This document shows, one piece after another, positions 18,287 to 27,318 of a stretch of DNA of 64,000 nucleotides (the stretch's first letter is position 1; each line of letters begins with the position of its first letter). Source of the stretch: Dorea_D hominis (GTDB taxonomy: Bacteria; Bacillota; Clostridia; Lachnospirales; Lachnospiraceae); NCBI RefSeq assembly GCF_014287705.1, contig NZ_JACOOY010000018.1, forward strand, positions 4,253 through 68,252, in the 5' to 3' direction. Below the pieces are notes generated by a model. It made no database searches. It had not been told where the DNA came from and saw nothing but the letters and a program-made list of their open reading frames with translations. The position numbers and the translations under genes are program-made.

Positions 18287-18463
18287 CTATTTTCCTGCAT
18301 AACAATGTTTGTCAAACAGAATCTTACGCTTTTTATACGGAGTCCCTACCAGGTCCATAATCGTTGCTTTCGATCCGATCGGCAGATCGATCGCCTGATT
18401 AAAATCACAGTCATAAACCTTTGATATTATAAAATTATTTTGTTTTCTTTTTCTGTTTTTCAT
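18287..18463 (-). CDS. possible small or remnant ORF after the TVP38 gene
   Basis: About 58 codons starting at MKNRKRKQ and overlapping the end of the TVP38 gene. The second half (KVYDCDFNQAIDLPIGSKA to KILFDKHCYAGK) has coding-like codon choice and runs in frame to TAG at 18287. I do not recognise the family, and no good ribosome binding site is visible. It may be a small protein or the end of a decayed gene. Confidence 0.3.
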   Translation of the reverse strand: MKNRKRKQNNFIISKVYDCDFNQAIDLPIGSKATIMDLVGTPYKKRKILFDKHCYAGK

Positions 18464-19142
18464 TATATAACTGTTTGAACAGAACGATAAGACCTGATAA
18501 AGCAAATAAGATCAGAAGTCCTGTTACGAGCAGTTTTGCTCCTCCGGTCAGCATACCACCCACATAAGAGTAAACGATGGTTGCCGGAAGCTGTCCGATT
18601 CCTGTAGCTACGAAAAATCCCCAGAAAGACATAGATGTAAGACCTGCTGCATAACTTACATAATCAAATGAAATAAACGGCAGAAGTCTTGCGATCAGGA
18701 TACTTAAATTTCCATGTCTCTCAAAGAAGACATCGATCTGCTGAAGTCCTGCTTTGCTTGTAAGCTTCTCAGCTACATCTCTTCCCAGAATTCTTGCGAT
18801 ATAGAAGCAAATCACTGCTCCTGCCATCGCACTTGACCAGGAAAGAATCGCTCCCTGCCACCATCCGAATAAGTTTGCGTTCGCAAATGTGATCAGGAAT
18901 GCCGGAAGCGGGGCTGCCACAGACTGTAAGATCATCAATGCAAAAGACACAGCTGCTGCATATGCACCGTAAGATGCAACGAATTCTTTGACAACGGTAA
19001 AGTCGCCGCTTGAAAATGCTGCAAAAATACGATTCATCAGCTTATTTACACTCGGTACGCAGAAATAAACTGCCACACATCCTACAATCAACACGATTAC
19101 AATAATCTTACCGAGCCATTTGTTTTGTTTTTTTGTTTCCAC
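18435..19142 (-). CDS. TVP38/TMEM64 family membrane protein
   Basis: A 235-residue multi-pass membrane protein. The SNARE-associated (DedA-like) core lies at about 75-195 with LPAFLITFANANLFGWWQGA, ILGRDVAEKL and the family hallmark ARLLPFISFDYVSYAAGLT near 145. The C terminus is basic (NEKQKKKTK). Bacterial TVP38/DedA proteins are linked to lipid flipping and membrane homeostasis; a member next to Fe-S and rhodanese genes is often seen, but its job there is not known. Confidence 0.88.
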   Translation of the reverse strand: METKKQNKWLGKIIVIVLIVGCVAVYFCVPSVNKLMNRIFAAFSSGDFTVVKEFVASYGAYAAAVSFALMILQSVAAPLPAFLITFANANLFGWWQGAILSWSSAMAGAVICFYIARILGRDVAEKLTSKAGLQQIDVFFERHGNLSILIARLLPFISFDYVSYAAGLTSMSFWGFFVATGIGQLPATIVYSYVGGMLTGGAKLLVTGLLILFALSGLIVLFKQLYNEKQKKKTK

Positions 19143-19188
19143 CTCTTGTTCTCCTTTTTTCTTTGTTTCCTTTTGTTCTCTCTTGTTT

Positions 19189-20169
19189 CTATAGATACTT
19201 TGTCCGCATACGATTGATCAGGGATTTGATCGTATCCGGTTTTTCTTTTGTTCCCAGAATCTCCGGCAGGACGTGACGTACCTGCTTACAGCCGTTTCTG
19301 GTCAGATTGCCTGCACAGGAGCCGCAATATGTATAAATCGTCTGCGGATACTTCTTCACTGTCTCAGCAAAGCTTTTTGCTATCTCCGGTTCTTTGGCGC
19401 ATCCCTGGCCGCCAAGGCCACAGCACTGGATATCCTCCAATGTCTGAAATTCTGCGTCTGAAAACGCCTCAATGTCTGTGAGCCATTCTCCCTTTTCTCT
19501 GTCAGGGCATGGACGAAACATCGTACCGCCGGGCAGACACTTCTCACCCAGATGCAGTTCCTTTAATTTCTGATAAATGTTCACTACACGGATCGTAAGT
19601 CTTGGCTTCAGAAACGCATAACAGTTCGGACACATCGTAATGACCTCTGTCACCCCTGCATCATCCATGCGCTTCTGAATTCCCTGCATAATACGTTCCT
19701 CTTCGTCTTCCATTCCTATATCTGCGATTGGTTTTCCACAGCAGTCATAGACCACACCGATCCCGGCTTCTTTTTCAAACAGTTCCACCAGAACTTTTGT
19801 TGTCTTCGGATATACAGACGGGAAATTGCATCCCGGAAATAACACACTCTTCTCTGTCACATGCCTATAATTGCGATATGAATATTCCTTTTTTTCAGAA
19901 ATGGTCCGCTTGTACTCTTTGTTCACCCGCGCGCCTTCGTCAGATGCAACGCTGGCTCTGCGCATATCCATAATGATTCCCTGTCCGTCAATCCCCACCG
20001 GACAGACTTCTGAACATTTGCCACATAAAAAGCAGTGATACGCAAGCTTATTAAGCTTTTCGGTATCACCTATATCAAGACCATACTTTTTCAAAAAGGA
20101 ACAATTCTCCTGACAGACATGACAGTGGATGCATTTGTCTGCATCTTTTACTCTCTCATTCTGACACAT
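19189..20169 (-). CDS. (Fe-S)-binding protein with two [4Fe-4S] sites and CCG domains
   Basis: A 326-residue soluble protein. N-terminal ferredoxin-like part: CIHCHVCQENC (13-23) and CFLCGKCSEVCP (46-57), each C-x2-C-x2-C-x3-C. The rest holds two CCG-type cysteine motifs, PGCN/CCGKP near 112-144 and CCGLGGQGC/CGSCAGN near 250-285, like HdrB/GlpC/LutA proteins. It should pass electrons or reduce disulfide-type substrates; with the downstream TVP38, C_GCAxxG_C_C and rhodanese genes it suggests a thiol/sulfane-sulfur redox unit. First gene of that group. Confidence 0.85.
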   Translation of the reverse strand: MCQNERVKDADKCIHCHVCQENCSFLKKYGLDIGDTEKLNKLAYHCFLCGKCSEVCPVGIDGQGIIMDMRRASVASDEGARVNKEYKRTISEKKEYSYRNYRHVTEKSVLFPGCNFPSVYPKTTKVLVELFEKEAGIGVVYDCCGKPIADIGMEDEEERIMQGIQKRMDDAGVTEVITMCPNCYAFLKPRLTIRVVNIYQKLKELHLGEKCLPGGTMFRPCPDREKGEWLTDIEAFSDAEFQTLEDIQCCGLGGQGCAKEPEIAKSFAETVKKYPQTIYTYCGSCAGNLTRNGCKQVRHVLPEILGTKEKPDTIKSLINRMRTKYL

Positions 20170-20377
20170 GTTATTATCCTCTCTTTTCTATTTACTCTCG
20201 CTCATTGTATCATCAAATCTGTATTTCGTATAATTGATATTGTGAATATATCATTGTAAATATAGGTTGTGTCTATAGGTGTTAAACCCACCGAAACGCT
20301 CTGTTTTACTTGGTTTTCCACTTATTGATACAAATTAATCATACAGACAAATAAATATGTCTTTTACAAACCGTATT

Positions 20378-21310
20378 TTACATCAAAACCTCAAATGCAT
20401 ATACCATTAGCGGCATTGTCAGAATGGATAACAATGTTGTCATCACATTAATTGCACTTGCATAATTTGAATCATTTCCATACACCTGACACATCTGCGT
20501 TACCGTTGATGCAGAAGGTGTGATCACCGCCAGAAAGACAACAAGCAATATCTTCTTTCCATCCGGATGCCAGCTGATCAGATGACTGAATTTTAATAGG
20601 AGTAAGGATATCATCGGTACAACCACAAGTCTTAATGCTGTCACAAAATAAATCCGTCTATTCGCAAACACTTGTCGCAGGCTCATCTGGGCAAGTAACA
20701 TTCCTGTAACGATCATGCTCGCCGGTCCGATCATAACACCAACTGCACTCATTGTTCCATCCACGATTTCCGGAAGTTTAATCTGTAAAAAGAATAAAAT
20801 AATTCCCAGTACAACTGCGATCATATTGATATTAAATACGATCTTTCTCCAATCCGTTCCCTCTTCTCTGCTGATAATCTTTTTCCCATGTGTCCACATA
20901 AACACCAGCTGCACGCTCATAAAAACACAGCCGCAGAGCACCCATTTTTCACCCAGGATAAATGTTACCAGAGGTACGATCAGATTTCCTGAATTTGAAT
21001 AATATACCGATGCCAATTCTACTTCATCCATTTTCAAAGCTTTTGCAATTGCCCATACTGCGATCAGCAAAATGATCTGCAATAAGACCGATGCCGCAAA
21101 TGCAAGTTCTAATTCCTTTACCGTATTTTTCGTATAGGTTACCTGGAACGCATGAATGATCACACACGGAATTACCAGATACAATACAATTTTAGATAGC
21201 ACTTTACTATCCTCAGCCGTTACAATACCGGCTTTCACTACCAGGTAACCCATCAGGATCATCAGAAATAGTTCTGCAATCTGTTTCATTAATAAAATAC
21301 TGATTTCCAT
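20378..21310 (-). CDS. AEC family transporter (auxin efflux carrier/malate permease type)
   Basis: About 310 residues from ATG 21308-21310, preferred because AGGAGGGA lies five bases upstream; the in-frame ATG nine codons earlier has no such site. Ten membrane segments are arranged as two inverted halves; YYSNSGNLIVPLVTFILGE near 110 and ITPSASTVTQMCQVYGND near 270 are the polar, helix-breaking family motifs. It probably moves a small organic acid; substrate cannot be read from the sequence. Confidence 0.88.
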   Translation of the reverse strand: MEISILLMKQIAELFLMILMGYLVVKAGIVTAEDSKVLSKIVLYLVIPCVIIHAFQVTYTKNTVKELELAFAASVLLQIILLIAVWAIAKALKMDEVELASVYYSNSGNLIVPLVTFILGEKWVLCGCVFMSVQLVFMWTHGKKIISREEGTDWRKIVFNINMIAVVLGIILFFLQIKLPEIVDGTMSAVGVMIGPASMIVTGMLLAQMSLRQVFANRRIYFVTALRLVVVPMISLLLLKFSHLISWHPDGKKILLVVFLAVITPSASTVTQMCQVYGNDSNYASAINVMTTLLSILTMPLMVYAFEVLM

Positions 21311-21462
21311 ATTGTCCCTCCTTTTGCTGTCGAACATAGCTATATAATATTTTGTTTTTATATCTTAATTAAAAAAAGCGTCTGGCACTAATATAATATT
21401 TTCTGGCGTAGAAAGCAAGTTTTGTGATATGATAAAAATGTTGGGCATTTTATCCGTTATGA

Positions 21463-21836
21463 ACCTCAATAGAATATTTATATAATAAGAAGAAAGAACA
21501 TCTGAAGCTTCGGCTTCTTCTGGATCTTTTACAATTTCCGTTAAGCCTGTTTTTCACCTGCTTTCTGAACCTATTTTCAGCACTGATCCCGGATCTTGGG
21601 GATGCATATGGTGATCAGTTTGCCGGAAGCTTTGCGGGAAGAGTCTGTTTTCTCATTGTTGCAATCATTTCTGCTTTAAACCTATGAATCTGCTTGCCGG
21701 TTTTGAAACAGCTGCACAGAAAACGATACCTGTCGATCTTGAAGCAGCTGAATAGGAAACTATATATGCTGATTTTGAATCAGCTGACCAGGGAAATATG
21801 TGTGTCAGTTCAGAGGTTGCCGACAACATAAAATAA
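21463..21836 (+). pseudogene. decayed coding segment upstream of the YitT gene
   Basis: An open frame without a start codon (21463-21687) encodes a hydrophobic stretch (LLLDLLQFPLSLFFTCFLNL, later RVCFLIVAIISALNL) and ends at TGA. An ATG at 21684 overlaps that stop in another frame and reads 23 codons to TAG (21753-21755); reading through it continues in frame to TAA at 21834-21836 and yields a 12-residue repeat. Together this looks like the tail of a broken membrane protein. I do not recognise the family. The rest of the 547-bp gap (21311-21462) shows nothing. Confidence 0.4.
21701..21808 (+). repeat. three 36-bp imperfect tandem repeats
   Basis: Units start at 21701, 21737 and 21773 with the shared core TTTTGAAnCAGCTG (second unit TCTTGAAGCAGCTG). 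The 36-bp period is a multiple of three, and the 12-residue units begin FETAAQ, LEAAE-stop and FESADQ, so the repeat was once protein coding. Confidence 0.6.
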
Positions 21837-21857
21837 AACATAAGAGGAGAATTATCT

Positions 21858-22727
21858 ATGCATAAGAAAGAAACTGTTTTTCAGAAAATCATGTCTGTAC
21901 TTGTGGTCATTTTGGGGAATATGATCTATGCTCTGGCATTAAAACTGTTCCTTCTCCCTTCTGACCTGATGACCGGTGGTACAACCGGTATCGCACTTGC
22001 CGTAAAACATTATACCGGGTTTAATATTTCCGGCGTTATTTTAATTTTTAATATCGCAATGCTGATCGTAGGTTTCATCGTTCTTGGTAAAAAATTTGCT
22101 CTGACAACGATCATCAGTACATTCGCTTATCCGATCTCACTGGAATTTTTCAACCGACTCTTCAGTGATTTGGTGCTGACTGACAATATACTGTTGTGTA
22201 CCATCTTTTCCGGACTCGGTATCGGCATTGGACTTGCCATTGTCATCCGGAGCGGTGCTTCCACCGGTGGTATGGATATCCCACCGCTGGTGCTGAATCA
22301 TTTTTTCCGCATCCCGGTATCTGTAAGTCTGTATGTATTTGACTTTACAATTCTGATCTTCCAGGCAGCTTATAACCCGGTTGACAATGTACTCTACGGA
22401 ATCATCCTTGTCATGATCTACACGATTGTACTCGACAAATTACTCGTCTTTGGCACAACACGTATCGAAGTGAAAGTCATGAGCAATGAACACGAAAAGA
22501 TCCGTCAGGCAATCATTACAGAAATGGACCGCGGCGTGACAGCCCTGTCTGCCCGGAGCGGTTATATGGATGAGCCAACCCAGATGATCTTCAGCGTAAT
22601 CTCCAACCGCGAGCTTCCACGGATTGAAAAGATCATCCGCGAGATTGATCCGGAAAGTTTCGTTGTTGTAAGCCATGTCAGTGAAGTGCGCGGACACGGC
22701 TTTTCATTAGAGAAAAAATATAAATAA
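21858..22727 (+). CDS. YitT family membrane protein (DUF161 plus DUF2179)
   Basis: A 289-residue protein with a ribosome binding site AGAGGAG. Residues about 10-195 contain five to six membrane helices with FLLPSDLMTGGTTGIALA near 35 and IRSGASTGGMDIPPL near 135, the YitT signatures. Residues about 205-285 are the soluble DUF2179 domain (IRQAIITEMDRGVTALSARSGY is its start). A GlnB-like fold of DUF2179 suggests ligand sensing; transport substrate unknown. Confidence 0.9.
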   Translation: MHKKETVFQKIMSVLVVILGNMIYALALKLFLLPSDLMTGGTTGIALAVKHYTGFNISGVILIFNIAMLIVGFIVLGKKFALTTIISTFAYPISLEFFNRLFSDLVLTDNILLCTIFSGLGIGIGLAIVIRSGASTGGMDIPPLVLNHFFRIPVSVSLYVFDFTILIFQAAYNPVDNVLYGIILVMIYTIVLDKLLVFGTTRIEVKVMSNEHEKIRQAIITEMDRGVTALSARSGYMDEPTQMIFSVISNRELPRIEKIIREIDPESFVVVSHVSEVRGHGFSLEKKYK

Positions 22728-22843
22728 AACTATTTCCGGTAATTGTGGAACTTCCTTAGCTGTTATCACTTATGCATCACTTATGCATTATTTATTCATT
22801 ATTTTGTATAAATATTAAAAAGTTTATAAGATGTGTTCTTGCC

Positions 22844-22885
22844 AATCTCTTGTTCTATCTATATAATAGAACAAGAGATTTTTAC
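22844..22885 (+). terminator. strong hairpin between the YitT gene and carB (terminator or attenuator)
   Basis: A perfect 15-bp inverted repeat, AATCTCTTGTTCTAT (22844-22858) with ATAGAACAAGAGATT (22866-22880), is followed by TTTTAC. It lies 117 bp beyond the YitT stop and only 33 bp before the carB start. It could end the YitT transcript or act in the carB leader; no PyrR-type anti-terminator sequence was recognised. Confidence 0.65.
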
Positions 22886-22913
22886 ATTACATGTCACAGG
22901 AGGGAATCACGAT

Positions 22914-25900
22914 ATGCCAAAGAGAACAGATATTCACAAGGTACTAATCATCGGCTCCGGCCCGATCATCATCGGACAGGCGTGCGAGTTTGACTATTCC
23001 GGAACACAGGCGTGCAAAGCACTGCGTAAGCTGGGGTATGAAATCGTACTGGTAAACTCAAACCCGGCTACGATTATGACAGATCCGGAAACAGCCGATG
23101 TCACCTATATTGAACCTCTGAACGTAGACCGTTTGGAACAGATCATTGCCAAAGAGCGCCCGGATGCACTGCTTCCGAACCTTGGAGGACAGTCCGGACT
23201 GAACCTCTGCGCCGAACTTGCCAAAGAAGGGGTTTTGGACAAATATAATGTACAGGTTATCGGTGTACAGGTAGATGCCATTGAACGTGGTGAAGACCGT
23301 ATCGAATTTAAGAAATCCATGGATGCACTGGGCATCGAAATGGCCAAAAGCCAGGTTGCTTACAGCGTAGAAGAAGGTCTTGCCATTGCAGACGAACTTG
23401 GTTATCCGGTTGTTCTTCGTCCGGCTTACACTATGGGAGGCGCCGGCGGCGGACTTGTTTATAACAAAGAAGAATTAAAAACCGTTATGGCACGAGGATT
23501 ACAGGCAAGTCTTGTCGGACAGGTGCTTGTAGAAGAATCCATACTCGGCTGGGAAGAGCTGGAATTAGAGATCGTCCGTGATGCAGAAGGCAATATGATC
23601 ACCGTCTGCTTTATTGAGAATATTGATCCTCTTGGCGTACATACAGGAGATTCCTTCTGTTCAGCTCCGATGCTGACGATTTCCGAAGAGTGTCAGAAAC
23701 GTCTGCAGGAGCAGGCTTATAAAATTGTTGACTCCGTAGAAGTTATCGGTGGAACGAACGTACAGTTTGCACATGATCCGGTTTCCGACCGAATTGTCGT
23801 TATCGAGATCAACCCGCGTACTTCCCGTTCTTCAGCTCTTGCTTCCAAAGCTACCGGTTTCCCGATTGCACTTGTATCTGCAATGCTGGCTTCCGGATTA
23901 ACTTTAAAAGATATTCCATGCGGTAAATACGGAACTCTGGATAAATATGTTCCGGACGGCGATTATGTTGTTATCAAATTTGCACGCTGGGCATTTGAAA
24001 AATTCAAAGGTGTAGAAGACAAACTCGGAACACAGATGCGTGCAGTCGGCGAAGTTATGAGTATCGGAAAGACTTACAAAGAAGCTTTCCAGAAAGCAAT
24101 CCGCAGTCTCGAGACCGGACGCTACGGTCTTGGTTATGCCAAAGACTACAACAACATGAGCAAAGATCAGCTTCTGAAAATGCTCATTACACCATCCAGC
24201 GACCGTCATTTCATTATGTATGAAGCGCTCCGCAAAGGTGCTACAATTGAAGAGATCTATGATCTTACAAAAGTTAAAACATATTTCATTGAGCAGATGA
24301 AAGAACTGGTAGACGAAGAAGAAGCACTTGCTGCGAATAAAGGAGCTCTTCCGGCAGATGATGCACTCGTTGCCGCAAAGAAACACGGTTTCTCAGATAA
24401 ATATTTAAGCCAGATCCTGGAAGTTCCGGAAGACGATATCCGTAACCGCAGAATCGAACTTGGATGCGAAGAAGCATGGGAAGGCGTACACGTGAGTGGT
24501 ACCGAAGACAGCGCTTACTACTACTCTACTTACAACGCTGAAGATAAGAATCCGGTAAATACAGATAAACCGAAGATTATGATCCTTGGCGGCGGTCCAA
24601 ACCGTATCGGACAGGGTATCGAATTTGACTACTGCTGTGTACACGCAGCTTTAGCACTCAAGAAACTCGGCTTTGAGACAATTATTGTAAACTGTAACCC
24701 GGAAACAGTTTCTACAGATTATGATACTTCTGATAAATTATACTTTGAGCCACTGACACTGGAAGATGTATTAAGCATTTACAAAAAGGAAAAACCGGTT
24801 GGTGTTATTGCACAGTTCGGCGGACAGACACCGCTTAACCTGGCTGCTGACCTGGAAAGAAACGGTGTGAAGATCCTCGGAACTTCTCCATCTGTTATCG
24901 ACCTTGCAGAAGACCGTGATCTTTTCCGCGAAATGATGGATAAACTTGAAATTCCTATGCCAGAATCCGGAATGGCTACTACTGTAGAAGAGGCACTTGC
25001 CATTGCAAAAGAAATCGGTTATCCGGTTATGGTTCGTCCTTCTTACGTTCTCGGTGGTCGCGGAATGGAAGTTGTATACGATGACGAAAGTCTGGAAGGA
25101 TACATGAAAGCCGCTGTCGGCGTAACTCCGGATCGTCCGATCCTGATTGACCGTTTCCTGAACCACGCACTGGAATGTGAGGCAGACGCGATCAGCGACG
25201 GAAATCATGCATTTGTACCGGCTGTTATGGAGCACATTGAGCTTGCCGGTGTACACTCCGGAGACTCTGCATGTATTATCCCGTCCGTGCACATTTCCGA
25301 AGAAAATGTACAGACGATCAAAGAATACACACGCAAGATCGCAGAGGAGATGCATGTCAAAGGTCTGATGAACATGCAGTATGCGATTGAAAACGGAAAA
25401 GTTTATGTTCTGGAAGCGAACCCGCGTGCATCCCGTACTGTACCGCTTGTTTCAAAGGTTTGCAACATCCGTATGGTACCGCTTGCAACAGACATCATCA
25501 CTTCCGAACTGACCGGACGCAAATCGCCGGTTGCTGACTTAAAAGAACAGAATATCCCGTATTTCGGAGTAAAAGAAGCAGTCTTCCCATTCAACATGTT
25601 CCAGGAAGTTGATCCGATCTTAGGACCTGAGATGCGTTCTACCGGTGAAGTTCTCGGACTTGCCGAAACTTACGGAGAAGCTTTCTACAAAGCACAGGAA
25701 GCAACACAGTCCAAGCTTCCGCTCTCCGGAACGGCACTGATTTCTGTAAACCGCAAAGACAAAGCCGAAGTTGTAGAGATTGCTCAGTCATTCGCTGATG
25801 ATGGATTCAAACTGGTTGCTACCGGAAATACTTATGAGCTGATCAAGGAAGCCGGCATTGATGTTACACGCATCAACAAGCTTTCCGAAGGCGGTCGTCC

Positions 25901-26141
25901 GAACACGCTGGATGCGATCACCAATGGTCAGATCGACCTGATCGTCAACTCACCGGTCGGAAAAGACAGTGTAAATGATGACAGTTACCTGCGTAAAGCT
26001 GCGATCAAGGCAAAGATTCCTTACATGACAACCATTGCTGCTGCGAGAGCAACTGCAAAAGGAATCCGCTATGTGAAAGAACATGGAAATGGCGAAGTAA
26101 AATCCTTGCAACAGCTACACAGCGAAATTACAGACAAATAA
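22914..26141 (+). CDS. carB: carbamoyl-phosphate synthase large subunit
   Basis: 1075 residues from ATG 22914, behind CAGGAGGGA; the frame is open further upstream but those codons lie in the hairpin region. The two homologous halves are clear: VLIIGSGPIIIGQACEFDYS at the start and MILGGGPNRIGQGIEFDYCC near 557, each an ATP-grasp synthetase (carboxyphosphate and carbamate sites). RPAYTMGGAGGG and RPSYVLGGRGME are the ATP loops. The C-terminal ~140 residues are the MGS-like allosteric domain (ISVNRKDKAEVVEIAQSFAD to the end). It makes carbamoyl phosphate for pyrimidines and arginine with the glutaminase CarA. carA is not next to it, which is unusual. Confidence 0.98.
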   Translation: MPKRTDIHKVLIIGSGPIIIGQACEFDYSGTQACKALRKLGYEIVLVNSNPATIMTDPETADVTYIEPLNVDRLEQIIAKERPDALLPNLGGQSGLNLCAELAKEGVLDKYNVQVIGVQVDAIERGEDRIEFKKSMDALGIEMAKSQVAYSVEEGLAIADELGYPVVLRPAYTMGGAGGGLVYNKEELKTVMARGLQASLVGQVLVEESILGWEELELEIVRDAEGNMITVCFIENIDPLGVHTGDSFCSAPMLTISEECQKRLQEQAYKIVDSVEVIGGTNVQFAHDPVSDRIVVIEINPRTSRSSALASKATGFPIALVSAMLASGLTLKDIPCGKYGTLDKYVPDGDYVVIKFARWAFEKFKGVEDKLGTQMRAVGEVMSIGKTYKEAFQKAIRSLETGRYGLGYAKDYNNMSKDQLLKMLITPSSDRHFIMYEALRKGATIEEIYDLTKVKTYFIEQMKELVDEEEALAANKGALPADDALVAAKKHGFSDKYLSQILEVPEDDIRNRRIELGCEEAWEGVHVSGTEDSAYYYSTYNAEDKNPVNTDKPKIMILGGGPNRIGQGIEFDYCCVHAALALKKLGFETIIVNCNPETVSTDYDTSDKLYFEPLTLEDVLSIYKKEKPVGVIAQFGGQTPLNLAADLERNGVKILGTSPSVIDLAEDRDLFREMMDKLEIPMPESGMATTVEEALAIAKEIGYPVMVRPSYVLGGRGMEVVYDDESLEGYMKAAVGVTPDRPILIDRFLNHALECEADAISDGNHAFVPAVMEHIELAGVHSGDSACIIPSVHISEENVQTIKEYTRKIAEEMHVKGLMNMQYAIENGKVYVLEANPRASRTVPLVSKVCNIRMVPLATDIITSELTGRKSPVADLKEQNIPYFGVKEAVFPFNMFQEVDPILGPEMRSTGEVLGLAETYGEAFYKAQEATQSKLPLSGTALISVNRKDKAEVVEIAQSFADDGFKLVATGNTYELIKEAGIDVTRINKLSEGGRPNTLDAITNGQIDLIVNSPVGKDSVNDDSYLRKAAIKAKIPYMTTIAAARATAKGIRYVKEHGNGEVKSLQQLHSEITDK

Positions 26142-26146
26142 ATTTT

Positions 26147-26177
26147 AAAGGAATCCGGTTTTAACCGGATTCCCTTT
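26147..26177 (+). terminator. rho-independent terminator of carB
   Basis: GGAATCCGGTT (26150-26160) and AACCGGATTCC (26163-26173) form an 11-bp stem with a tiny loop, flanked by AAA and CTTT. It lies between carB and the next zinc-ribbon gene. Confidence 0.8.
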
Positions 26178-26205
26178 CATTCACAGAACATAAGGAGGAA
26201 TTTCC

Positions 26206-27126
26206 ATGAAATTTTGTGGAAAATGCGGCGCCCCTTGCGACGACGCATACAAACACTGCCCAGAGTGTGGAGCACCACTCTCTGATAGCGAGACAAATGC
26301 AGATCTTAACGATCACACAACAGATTCTACCAATAATGCTGAGCAGACTGACACTGGCAATAGCAATCATATGCATGAAAATCCGTTTATGACAGCTTAC
26401 ACTGCACCAGAGGATGCTTCTGCTGACTCCCCATCTGACACCAATACAAGCGAGAATTCTGAGGGAACTTCTTCAAATGCAGCTACTGAAAACGCAACTT
26501 CTCATTCTGACGAACATGCAAGCGAGAATACCTACACATACAGTTACTCAGATACTTCCAGTCAGACTGATAATACAACCGAAAATGAGAATGCGTACAG
26601 CTACACTCATTCTTCCAACGAAAAAGAGACAACTTTTGATAATAACGGCTATACCAATAATTACAATACCGATAATAATAATAATAATAATTACAATACC
26701 AACAATAATTATACGGGAAATAATGCATATAATGCCAACAATACTTATGGAAATACCGGTTATAATAACAATTTTCAGCAAAATTCTGTTATCACGCCAC
26801 GAAACATTCCGCTTTGTGTAATCTTATCAATCGTAACGTGCGGAATTTACGGTATTTACTGGATGATCAAACTAAATGACGAGATCAATGCTCTTGCCGG
26901 TGAACCATATGCGACATCCGGCGGCATGGTATTTCTCTTATCCATTGTCACTTGTAACATTTATAACTTATACTGGATGTATAAAATGGGTGAGCGCACG
27001 GATCGTATTAACAGGATTCAGGGAAATTCCAACATTCTGTATCTGGTCATCGGGATTTTGGGATTTGGCATTGTCAACTACTGCCTGATGCAGGATGCGA
27101 TCAATAAACAAGTCAGAGGCATGTAA
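26206..27126 (+). CDS. zinc-ribbon DUF4234 membrane protein with Asn-rich linker
   Basis: A 306-residue protein with an AAGGAGG ribosome binding site. Zinc ribbon FCGKCGAPC and HCPECGAPL (residues 3-25), then about 170 residues rich in Ser/Thr/Asn/Glu with long Asn runs (YNTDNNNNNNYNTNNNYTG), then DUF4234 with VILSIVTCGIYGIYWMIKL and LLSIVTCNIYNLYWMYKMG. Same layout as the protein at 14971 but with a far longer linker. Function unknown; the linker suggests a flexible tether. Confidence 0.78.
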   Translation: MKFCGKCGAPCDDAYKHCPECGAPLSDSETNADLNDHTTDSTNNAEQTDTGNSNHMHENPFMTAYTAPEDASADSPSDTNTSENSEGTSSNAATENATSHSDEHASENTYTYSYSDTSSQTDNTTENENAYSYTHSSNEKETTFDNNGYTNNYNTDNNNNNNYNTNNNYTGNNAYNANNTYGNTGYNNNFQQNSVITPRNIPLCVILSIVTCGIYGIYWMIKLNDEINALAGEPYATSGGMVFLLSIVTCNIYNLYWMYKMGERTDRINRIQGNSNILYLVIGILGFGIVNYCLMQDAINKQVRGM

Positions 27127-27164
27127 TTTGGCGATATTTTATCGCGGTGATATTGTAATGTCTT

Positions 27165-27208
27165 AAAAAGGGGACGGGGATTTTCTAGAAAATCCCCGTC
27201 CCCTTTTT
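27165..27208. terminator. 22-bp perfect palindrome, bidirectional terminator
   Basis: AAAAAGGGGACGGGGATTTT and one further base pair on each side of the central CTAG (27185-27188) form two 22-nt arms, with A/T tracts at both ends so that it can work in both directions. It separates two convergent genes (26206 plus strand, 27319 minus strand). Confidence 0.8.
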
Positions 27209-27210
27209 TT

Positions 27211-27290
27211 ATCGTCACACTTGCTTTCTTACTGGTTCCATCCAGTGCCTGTGCAGTGATCTTCACTTTCTTATTTTGCCGCCGCACTCA
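27211..27290 (-). pseudogene. remnant of a Big_2 Ig-like domain
   Basis: The minus strand encodes KKVKITAQALDGTSKKASVT, which reads like the last strand pair of a bacterial Ig-like Big_2 domain (compare KVKITAVAKDGSKKQ-type endings in the surface protein at 49191). There is no start or rest of a gene upstream, the reading frame is disturbed by one base before KKVK, and the segment runs straight into the palindrome. It looks like a leftover gene end. Confidence 0.4.
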
Positions 27291-27318
27291 CCGAATGTAG
27301 GTTCATCCACTGATTTCT

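Noticed and set aside
24771..25355. Minus-strand open frame of 194 codons opposite carB
   Set aside because: Shadow frame; carB is certain here.
26414..26821. Open frames in the other frames and strand of the Asn-rich linker of the gene at 26206
   Set aside because: Low-complexity shadow; the zinc-ribbon/DUF4234 frame has start site and domains.
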